Translations under genes and position numbers: made by a program
Notes under the pieces: generated by a model
Told to the model about the DNA's origin: nothing
Database searches by the model: none
Seen by the model: only the letters and a program-made list of their open reading frames with translations
Assembly: GCA_021154065.1 (NCBI GenBank)
Contig: JAJKJG010000165.1
Coordinates: 1 to 5,879, forward strand
DNA: 5,879 nucleotides
Origin: Methylobacterium sp.
Lineage (GTDB): Bacteria; Pseudomonadota; Alphaproteobacteria; Rhizobiales; Beijerinckiaceae
Direction of reading: 5' to 3'
Part shown: one piece after another, positions 1 through 5,250 of the stretch
Layout: every line of letters begins with the position of its first letter
How positions within the stretch are numbered: the stretch's first letter is position 1

Positions 1-779
1 ACCGCACCTATGCCATCGCGGGCCGCGCGCCGTACGGCTCGGTCCCGGACGCGCTCTATTGGGACACGCTCGATCCCTACCACTACGCGCGCCTCCAGCC
101 CGCGGACGAGGGCCACGATTGGCTCATCTCGGGCGGGGAAGATCACAAGTCCGGCGAAGCGACCGACATGGAGCAGCGTCTCGCCCGGCTTGAGACGTGG
201 ACGCGTGAGCACTTCCCGCGGCTGGGAGCCGTCGAGCGCCGCTGGTCCGGGATGGTGATGGAGCCGGTGGATCGCGCGGCCTTCATCGGCCGCAATCACG
301 GCAACCGGAACGTCTACATTGCGACGGGCGACTCCGGCCAGGGCATGACGAACGGCGCGGCGGCGGGTCTCATCATCAGCGCCCTCGTGCTCGGCCGCGA
401 GAGCCCGTTCGCCGCCGCCCATGCCCCGACGCGCGTCACGCTAAGCGCGGCCGGCGAGTTTCTGCGCGAGAACCTGACGATGGCCGCGAACATGACGGAG
501 CATGTGAGAGGCGGGGAGATCGCGTCCATCGAGGAGTTGAAGCCCGGCGAGGGGGCGATCGTTCGGCAAGGTCTGAGCAAGGTCGCGGCCTACCGGGACG
601 AGAGCGGCACGTTGCATCTGCGCTCGGCGGTGTGCACGCATGTCGGGTGCATCGTGCACTGGAACCCCTTCGAGCGCTGCTGGGACTGCCCCTGCCACGG
701 CTCCCAGTTCGCCATCGACGGCACCGCCCTCAACGGTCCGGCCATCAAGGCGCTGGCCGAAGTCGGACCGAACCGGTGA
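1..779 (+). CDS. FAD-dependent oxidoreductase with C-terminal Rieske [2Fe-2S] domain (5' truncated)
   Basis: The reading frame is open from base 3 and ends at TGA 777-779, giving 258 visible C-terminal residues; the N-terminal FAD-binding half and start lie outside the window. Visible residues about 1-150 look like the end of a DAO-type flavin oxidoreductase, including a glycine-rich segment (IATGDSGQGMTNG, bases 315-353) typical of the C-terminal flavin-contacting strand and helix. Residues about 165-258 form a Rieske domain. Its cluster ligands are C211 and H213 in CTHVGC (633-650) and C229 and H232 in CPCHGS (687-704). The second cysteine of each box, which forms the stabilising disulphide in bc1-type Rieske proteins, is also present. 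Proteins of this architecture are usually predicted cytoplasmic oxidoreductases; substrate and electron partner cannot be told from sequence. It converges on fabI with 67 bp between stop codons. I am sure of the fusion, not of the function. Confidence 0.9.
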   Translation, partial: RTYAIAGRAPYGSVPDALYWDTLDPYHYARLQPADEGHDWLISGGEDHKSGEATDMEQRLARLETWTREHFPRLGAVERRWSGMVMEPVDRAAFIGRNHGNRNVYIATGDSGQGMTNGAAAGLIISALVLGRESPFAAAHAPTRVTLSAAGEFLRENLTMAANMTEHVRGGEIASIEELKPGEGAIVRQGLSKVAAYRDESGTLHLRSAVCTHVGCIVHWNPFERCWDCPCHGSQFAIDGTALNGPAIKALAEVGPNR

Positions 780-839
780 TCGTACGCTCGGCTCGCGGGA
801 GGGGTGCAACGCGCCGGATCAAGGGGTATTTTAACGCCA

Positions 840-858
840 ATGGGGGCTACTCCCCCAT
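840..858. terminator. Perfect hairpin at the convergent ends of the Rieske-oxidoreductase and fabI genes
   Basis: Seven paired bases (840-846 with 852-858; ATGGGGG/CCCCCAT) enclose a 5-base loop. The stem is G/C-rich and lies between two converging genes, with the fabI stop codon (complement of 847-849) in the loop. On the minus strand it is followed by an AT-richer stretch (complement of 828-835) but not by a true run of T, and on the plus strand no T run follows. It may work as a weak bidirectional terminator or protect mRNA 3' ends. That role is an inference from position and structure. Confidence 0.4.
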
Positions 859-1668
859 CACCCCAGCGGCTTCCTGAACTTTTAAAACCTCGGGGCGGGG
901 CATCGAGATGATGTTGTAGCCGGCGTCGACGTAATGGATCTCGCCCGTGACGCCGCGGGACAGGTCCGACAGGAGGTAGAGCGCCGAGCCGCCGATGTCG
1001 TCCAGCGACACGTTGCGGCGTAAGGGTGCGTGAGCCGTCTGGAAGTTGAACATCACGCGGGCGTCGCCGATGCCGGCGCCGGCGAGCGTGCGCACGGGTC
1101 CGGCCGAGATGGCGTTCACGCGGATGTCGTGCGGGCCGAAGTCGGCCGCCAAATAGCCCACGGAGGCCTCCAGCGCCGCCGTGGCGACTCCCATGACAGT
1201 GTAGTTCGGCATGACGCGGGTCGATCCGCCGAAGGTGAGCGTCACCAGGGACCCGCCGCTCCGCATCCGCGCCGCGGCCTGCTTGGCGATCTCGGTGAAC
1301 GAAAAGCAGGAGATCAGCATGGTGCGCGAAAAGTTCTGCCGCGTGGTGTCGGCGTAGCGGCCCTTCAGTTCGCTCTTGTCTGAGAACGCGATGGCGTGAA
1401 CGACGAAATCGAGCCCGTCCCAGGTTCGGTCGATGGCGTCGAACGCGGCCTCGACGGACGCGAGGCTCTCGACGTCGCAGGAGAGGACGAGATCGGAGCC
1501 GAGCGAGCGCGCCAGCGGCGCGACGCGTTTTCCGAGCGCCTCGCCCTGGTAGGTGAAGGCGAGTTCGGCTCCGTGCCGGGCCAGGACCTTGGCGATGCCC
1601 CAGGCGATCGAGTGATCGTTCGCGACCCCCATGACGAGGCCGCGCTTGCCGTGCATCAAACCTGTCAT
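847..1668 (-). CDS. fabI: FabI-family enoyl-ACP reductase paralogue with substituted active-site residues
   Basis: The 273-residue product matches the FabI length and short-chain dehydrogenase fold. N-terminal dinucleotide-binding motif GVANDHSIAWGIA lies at 14-26, HAIAF at 91-95, PNYTVMGVAT at 154-163, SAGPVRTLAGAGI at 188-200, and the conserved C-terminal GEIHYVDAGYNI at 242-253. FabI reduces trans-2-enoyl-ACP with NAD(P)H in the cytoplasm, the last step of each fatty-acid elongation round. Tyr156 is kept, but the lysine expected at 163 is Thr (codon ACG), and Phe146, Ala94 and Gly171 replace the usual Tyr, Gly and Arg. Normal enoyl reductase activity is therefore doubtful, although the frame is intact. 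The ATG at 1668 has a strong GGAGG (complement of 1677-1681) 8 bases upstream. It follows fabB by 149 bp on the same strand. Family and position are certain; function is not. Confidence 0.88.
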   Translation of the reverse strand: MTGLMHGKRGLVMGVANDHSIAWGIAKVLARHGAELAFTYQGEALGKRVAPLARSLGSDLVLSCDVESLASVEAAFDAIDRTWDGLDFVVHAIAFSDKSELKGRYADTTRQNFSRTMLISCFSFTEIAKQAAARMRSGGSLVTLTFGGSTRVMPNYTVMGVATAALEASVGYLAADFGPHDIRVNAISAGPVRTLAGAGIGDARVMFNFQTAHAPLRRNVSLDDIGGSALYLLSDLSRGVTGEIHYVDAGYNIISMPRPEVLKVQEAAGVMGE

Positions 1669-1689
1669 GCGAGCCCCCTCCGCTTCAGC

Positions 1690-1730
1690 CGGGCCGTCAA
1701 GCCTTTGCGGCTTCGTCCGTCCACGGCCCG
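1690..1730. repeat. Inverted repeat in the fabB-fabI gap
   Basis: CGGGCCGT (1690-1697) pairs exactly with ACGGCCCG (1723-1730). A smaller stem, AAGCC/GGCTT (1699-1703 with 1709-1713), lies inside. In the minus-strand transcript this forms a branched-capable hairpin just upstream of the fabI ribosome-binding site. It may affect read-through or translation of fabI, but GC-rich DNA gives such stems readily and no function is shown. Confidence 0.35.
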
Positions 1731-1770
1731 AGCGGCCTTAATCCCCCGGCGTCGGCGTGTCCATGCCGAA

Positions 1771-1790
1771 GCGCCAATTCTTTATGGCGC
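1771..1790. promoter_or_regulatory. Hyphenated palindrome GCGCCA-N8-TGGCGC between fabB and fabI
   Basis: Exact 6-base arms (1771-1776 and 1785-1790) flank an A/T-rich 8-base centre, in a G/C-rich gap 28 bp past the fabB stop. GC-rich arms around an AT-rich centre could be a dimeric repressor operator or a small RNA hairpin. No T run follows on the minus strand, so a simple intrinsic terminator is less likely. The regulator, if any, is unknown. Confidence 0.35.
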
Positions 1791-1817
1791 GCTCGTGAAC
1801 GGTTCAGGGGCGCAGGG

Positions 1818-3041
<1,224 letters not shown>

Positions 3042-3065
3042 CGCAAGCTCCTCAGGACCAACGCT

Positions 3066-3080
3066 GTCTTGACGTAAGAC
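3066..3080. repeat. Short inverted repeat in the fabB leader
   Basis: GTCTT (3066-3070) and AAGAC (3076-3080) are exact inverted arms around GACGT, 24 bp upstream of the fabB start and just ahead of its ribosome-binding site. The element includes the octamer TGACGTAA (3070-3077), which also occurs, on the other strand, in the fabA promoter region (3800-3807). It could be an operator half-site pair or a leader hairpin; the short arms make this tentative. Confidence 0.3.
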
Positions 3081-3114
3081 GGGCCGCGCCTCGGCTCAAG
3101 GTTCGATCGCCCGC

Positions 3115-3124
3115 CAAGGGCATT
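3115..3124 (-). repeat. Shared 10-mer upstream of fabB (copy 1)
   Basis: On the minus strand this reads AATGCCCTTG. The identical 10-mer occurs upstream of fabA (3792-3801) in the same orientation, about 75 bp from the fabB start here and about 88 bp from the fabA start there. The copy near fabA overlaps a candidate -35 element. A common promoter or regulator site for the two genes is possible. Confidence 0.35.
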
Positions 3125-3140
3125 TATGCTGAAATTTCAG
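3120..3140. promoter_or_regulatory. Overlapping palindromes in the fabA-fabB gap
   Basis: CTGAAATTTCAG (3129-3140) is a perfect 12-bp palindrome, and GCATTTATGC (3120-3129) next to it has 4-base arms around TT. They share one base and directly adjoin the shared 10-mer at 3115-3124. Together they make the most A/T-rich patch between fabA and fabB, about 80-100 bp upstream of fabB. This is a reasonable place for an operator or AT-rich promoter, but I recognise no specific regulator consensus. Confidence 0.4.
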
Positions 3141-3179
3141 GGCGAAAGCGTGTCAGCCCCGATACAGGACTCACCCGCG

Positions 3180-3704
3180 TCAGCCGCCGGCGGGGACCTC
3201 GTCCGCCTTGAACAGCCCGACCCGCAGGTCCTTGGCCTCATAGATGCGCCGCCCGTCTGCTTCGAGCCACCCGTCGGCGATGCCGAGAACGAGTTTCGAG
3301 CGGAACACCCGCTTCAAGTCCACGCCGTAAACGACGTCCTTCACGATCGGGAGCACCTGATCGGAGAACTTGACTTCGCCCACGCCGAGCGCCCGGCCGC
3401 GCCCCGGCGAGCCAAGCCAGCCGAGGAAGAAGCCGACCATCTGCCACAGCGCGTCGAGCCCCAGGCAGCCGGGCATGACCGGATCGCCCTTGAAGTGGCA
3501 CGGAAAGAACCAGAGGTCCGGCCGCACGTCGAGTTCGGCCCGCACGTGGCCCCTGCCATGCTCGCCGCCGTCCTCGCCGATCGACACGATCCGGTCGAAC
3601 ATCAGCATGGGCGGCAGCGGAAGCTGCGCGTTGCCGGGACCGAACAGCTCTCCGCGGCCACAGGCGAGAAGCTCTTCGTAGGTGTATCGCGACGGCCGGT
3701 CCAT
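3180..3704 (-). CDS. fabA: 3-hydroxydecanoyl-ACP dehydratase/isomerase (FabA)
   Basis: The 174-residue protein is close in length to E. coli FabA and colinear with it. FabA dehydrates 3-hydroxydecanoyl-ACP and isomerises trans-2-decenoyl-ACP to cis-3-decenoyl-ACP, the branch point to unsaturated fatty acids, acting as a cytoplasmic homodimer. Catalytic His70 is in WFFPCHF and Asp84 in [11 protein letters not shown], both at E. coli positions; GRGELFG (16-22), [12 protein letters not shown] and the final DLRVGLF are further signatures. The frame stays open upstream, but the ATG at 3704 ([13 protein letters not shown]) matches the family's N-terminus. A purine-rich AAAGGA (complement of 3719-3724) lies 13 bases before it, so the ribosome-binding site is poorly spaced. 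It is the first gene of the fabA-fabB-fabI series and diverges from irr across 222 bp. Confidence 0.96.
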   Translation of the reverse strand: MDRPSRYTYEELLACGRGELFGPGNAQLPLPPMLMFDRIVSIGEDGGEHGRGHVRAELDVRPDLWFFPCHFKGDPVMPGCLGLDALWQMVGFFLGWLGSPGRGRALGVGEVKFSDQVLPIVKDVVYGVDLKRVFRSKLVLGIADGWLEADGRRIYEAKDLRVGLFKADEVPAGG

Positions 3705-3767
3705 GGCGGCAGGTCGATCCTTTCTGTCGGCGCTGCGGAGGGGACGATTGCCCGCGGACGCGCGCTC

Positions 3768-3795
3768 TGGTAGCACATGGGACAGGTCCATCAAG
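3768..3795 (-). promoter_or_regulatory. Candidate fabA promoter
   Basis: On the minus strand CTTGAT (complement of 3790-3795) and CTACCA (complement of 3768-3773) are 16 bases apart, resembling an alphaproteobacterial sigma-70 promoter (CTTGAC / CTATAT-like) with a poor -10. Transcription would begin near 3761, leaving a leader of about 57 bases. The -35 lies within or beside the 10-mer shared with the fabB upstream region. This is an eye match only. Confidence 0.3.
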
Positions 3796-3801
3796 GGCAT
3801 T
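3792..3801 (-). repeat. Shared 10-mer upstream of fabA (copy 2)
   Basis: This is an exact copy of AATGCCCTTG (minus strand), also found at 3115-3124 before fabB. Beside it is TGACGTAA (complement of 3800-3807), an octamer also found in the fabB leader at 3070-3077. Two shared words in both fab control regions are more than I would expect casually, though each is short. Confidence 0.35.
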
Positions 3802-3860
3802 ACGTCACAGGATCGCTCCGACGAGAGAGGGCGAAGCGTCGACCTTCGTGTCGATCCACG

Positions 3861-3889
3861 TTGCGGCCCGAACACCCGTTTCCTAAACT
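3861..3889 (+). promoter_or_regulatory. Candidate irr promoter
   Basis: TTGCGG (3861-3866) and TAAACT (3884-3889) are separated by 17 bases, giving a partial match to a sigma-70 promoter and a leader of about 30 bases before the irr ATG. I saw no convincing ribosome-binding site: GAGAG at 3919-3923 is only 3 bases from the start codon. I also saw no clear iron-control-element palindrome in this gap. Confidence 0.3.
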
Positions 3890-3926
3890 TCCAACGACCA
3901 GCGCCCTTGCAGCGTTCCGAGAGCCG

Positions 3927-4412
3927 ATGACCGACCAAGCCACAATCTCCGTCCGCGGCGCGTCGTTTTCAGACGCGCCGGCGTCCGCCGTTCGGCGCGG
4001 TTGCCCGTTTTCCGACCTCAAGGACAAGCTGCGCCGGGTCGGCCTGCGCCCGACGCGCCAGCGCGTCTCGTTGGGCTGGCTCCTGTTCGGCAAGGGCGAC
4101 CGGCACATCACGGCGGAGATGCTGTTCGAGGAAGCGACGCGGGCGCGCGTGCCGGTCTCGCTCGCGACCGTCTACAACACCTTGCATCAGTTCACGGAAG
4201 CCGGCCTGCTCCGCCAACTCGCCGTCGACGGCTCGAAAGCTTATTTCGACACCAACCCGACCGAGCACCACCACTTCTTCATCGAAGGCGACGACGTGCT
4301 GATCGACGTTCCGGCCGAGGGCGTCGCGGTCGGCGCGTTGCCCGAGCCGCCCGAGGGCCTGGAGATCGCCGGCGTCGAGGTGATCGTGCGGCTGCGGCGG
4401 AAGGGCGCCTGA
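3927..4412 (+). CDS. irr: Fur-family iron response regulator Irr
   Basis: The 161-residue protein has the Fur-family layout: an N-terminal winged helix (about 30-105, with [16 protein letters not shown] and [20 protein letters not shown] as recognition region) and a C-terminal dimerisation/metal domain (about 106-158). The sequence SLATVYNTL followed by [10 protein letters not shown] and HHH (114-116) is characteristic of Irr rather than Fur or Zur. Irr represses or activates heme and iron genes when iron is scarce and, in Bradyrhizobium, is inactivated by heme through a Cys-Pro motif and the His cluster. Here GCPF (Cys26-Pro27) stands at the equivalent N-terminal place, but the Trp-His that follows in Bradyrhizobium is Phe-Ser. 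The ATG at 3927 is chosen because upstream in-frame sequence lacks family similarity. It diverges from fabA and converges on the SH3 gene. Confidence 0.94.
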   Translation: MTDQATISVRGASFSDAPASAVRRGCPFSDLKDKLRRVGLRPTRQRVSLGWLLFGKGDRHITAEMLFEEATRARVPVSLATVYNTLHQFTEAGLLRQLAVDGSKAYFDTNPTEHHHFFIEGDDVLIDVPAEGVAVGALPEPPEGLEIAGVEVIVRLRRKGA

Positions 4413-4418
4413 GGGCGG

Positions 4419-5021
4419 CTACTCCACCCTCTCGTTCGGATAAACGCCCCACAGGCGATCCTGGCGGATGTAGCCGTCGAGGTCGCGCGCGCTCGGCTGC
4501 GCCACCATGATGCGGCACCAGGCGCCCGTGCACTGCTTCACGCTCACGATGACGTTCGGCTGCAGCTTGGCCAAAACCTCGGCCCGCTCGTCGGCGCGTT
4601 CGTAGAGAGACGCCGGAGCGGGGTCGCCTTTGGCCCAGGGCGTGACCAGCGCCGTGCGCCGCCCGGACAGGAGCGAATGCAGCACCCAGCCCTCCGTGCC
4701 CTCGGCGTCGCGGATGCGCCGCCACGTCTCGAACTCGGCGACGATCTCGACGGGCAGTCCGGCGCGCTGGAACACCCAGGCCGTCCGGTTGTCCTTCGAA
4801 GGTCCCTCGCGCAGGTTGATGCGGTCGGTCTTGAGGCTCACGAACCGGGGCACGGGGAGGCCCGTGACCTTGCCGGCCCCGACATCGCCGCCCGCCGGGG
4901 CGGCCAGGGCGGGCGCGGCGACCAGCGGGCCGAGGAGAGCCGCGGCGAATCCGAGCGCGCGCAGACGCCCCCGCGCGCCGCGAGCTTCGCCAAAATTCCT
5001 GCGTCGGGTCGCCGTGCGCAT
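4419..5021 (-). CDS. Exported bacterial SH3-domain protein
   Basis: The 200-residue product starts with a basic segment (1-22), a hydrophobic stretch (GFAAALLGPLVAAPALA, 24-40) and an Ala-X-Ala site, so a Sec signal peptide cut near residue 40 is likely. The mature part holds two SH3-like repeats: about 60-125 (RINLREGPSKDN, AEGTEGWVLHSLLSG) and about 130-190 (ASLYERADERAEVLAKL, DGYIRQDRLWGVYP). Bacterial SH3 domains of this kind are found in the periplasm and often bind peptidoglycan peptides or act as accessories to wall enzymes; no catalytic domain is present. Cys164 and Cys169 could form a disulphide. The ATG at 5021 is preferred over the in-frame ATG at 5075 because GTGAGG (complement of 5028-5033) lies 6 bases upstream and the signal peptide then has a normal form. 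Its stop is 6 bp from that of irr. The specific role is unknown. Confidence 0.88.
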   Translation of the reverse strand: MRTATRRRNFGEARGARGRLRALGFAAALLGPLVAAPALAAPAGGDVGAGKVTGLPVPRFVSLKTDRINLREGPSKDNRTAWVFQRAGLPVEIVAEFETWRRIRDAEGTEGWVLHSLLSGRRTALVTPWAKGDPAPASLYERADERAEVLAKLQPNVIVSVKQCTGAWCRIMVAQPSARDLDGYIRQDRLWGVYPNERVE

Positions 5022-5027
5022 GGCTCG

Positions 5028-5033
5028 CCTCAC
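5028..5033 (-). promoter_or_regulatory. Ribosome-binding site deciding the SH3-protein start
   Basis: On the minus strand GTGAGG lies 6 bases before the ATG at 5021. The alternative in-frame ATG at 5075 has no purine-rich site at a usable distance, so this site favours the shorter 200-residue protein over the 218-residue form. Confidence 0.6.
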
Positions 5034-5055
5034 CCTCGCGATTGTGTTCTGTTTC

Positions 5056-5072
5056 GCCTCTGCTAGAGAGGC
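5056..5072. repeat. Hairpin in the SH3-gene upstream region
   Basis: GCCTCT (5056-5061) and AGAGGC (5067-5072) are exact inverted arms around a 5-base loop. It lies 35 bp upstream of the preferred SH3-gene start and would be in its leader. It may be an operator or RNA hairpin; no function is shown. Confidence 0.3.
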
Positions 5073-5076
5073 CATG

Positions 5077-5100
5077 CAAGCGCCGCCATGAGGCGGCTTG
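5077..5100. repeat. Stem-loop in the SH3-gene/dehydrogenase divergent gap
   Basis: CAAG plus CCGCC on the left pair with GGCGG plus CTTG on the right, with a two-base bulge and an ATGA loop. It sits between the divergent starts and adjoins a possible plus-strand promoter, so it could be an operator or block transcription from either side. The function is not known. Confidence 0.4.
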
Positions 5101-5125
5101 TCGCCATCTGTGGCCGCGATAGGGT
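5098..5125 (+). promoter_or_regulatory. Weak candidate promoter for the dehydrogenase gene
   Basis: TTGTCG (5098-5103) and TAGGGT (5120-5125) are 16 bases apart, a partial sigma-70 match. If real, transcription would start near 5132, so all three hairpin repeats at 5133-5236 would be in a leader of about 120 bases. The -10 is poor. Confidence 0.22.
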
Positions 5126-5132
5126 TAAGGCT

Positions 5133-5236
5133 CCGTGAAGCTCGGTGAGTCCGAGCGAGACTGCTGTTCTGCGACGCTCGGGCGACTCCGAGCGTGACTG
5201 TTGCACCGTGAAGCTCGGGTGGTCCGAGCGCGACCG
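5133..5236 (+). repeat. Array of three tandem hairpin repeats upstream of the dehydrogenase gene
   Basis: Three units carry GCTCGG-N5/6-CCGAGC: 5140-5156, 5176-5193 (stem extends to 8 bp, 5174-5195) and 5213-5229. Starts are 36 and 37 bases apart. Units 1 and 3 also share CCGTGAAGCTCGG (5133-5145 and 5206-5218) and GTCCGAGCG, at a constant offset of 73. Units 1 and 2 share TCCGAGCG-N-GACTG. Arms are conserved while loops differ (TGAGT, GCGACT, GTGGT), as expected if the paired structure or dyad matters. The array ends 14 bp before the dehydrogenase ATG. It may be an operator array, structured leader or a dispersed extragenic palindrome family. Confidence 0.8.
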
Positions 5237-5250
5237 TGGGAACGCCGCGA

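Noticed and set aside
3184..3193. Perfect 10-bp palindrome CCGCCGGCGG in the fabA 3' end
   Set aside because: It is inside the coding sequence, has no loop and no T run, and is common in GC-rich DNA.
3878..3894. Possible iron-control element in the irr upstream region (TTTCCTAAACTTCC)
   Set aside because: It has no proper inverted symmetry and only loose likeness to Irr or Fur boxes, so it is better read as part of a candidate -10.
3777..3926. Upstream extension of the irr frame (50 codons)
   Set aside because: It is rich in Arg and Pro, unlike Irr, while the ATG at 3927 gives the usual Irr length.
3705..3938. Upstream extension of the fabA frame (78 codons) overlapping the irr start
   Set aside because: FabA proteins begin at the [12 protein letters not shown] equivalent. 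The extension has no family similarity and covers the divergent promoter region.
5133..5236. CRISPR array
   Set aside because: There are only three imperfect units, the spaces between conserved arms are themselves partly repeated, and no cas gene is near.
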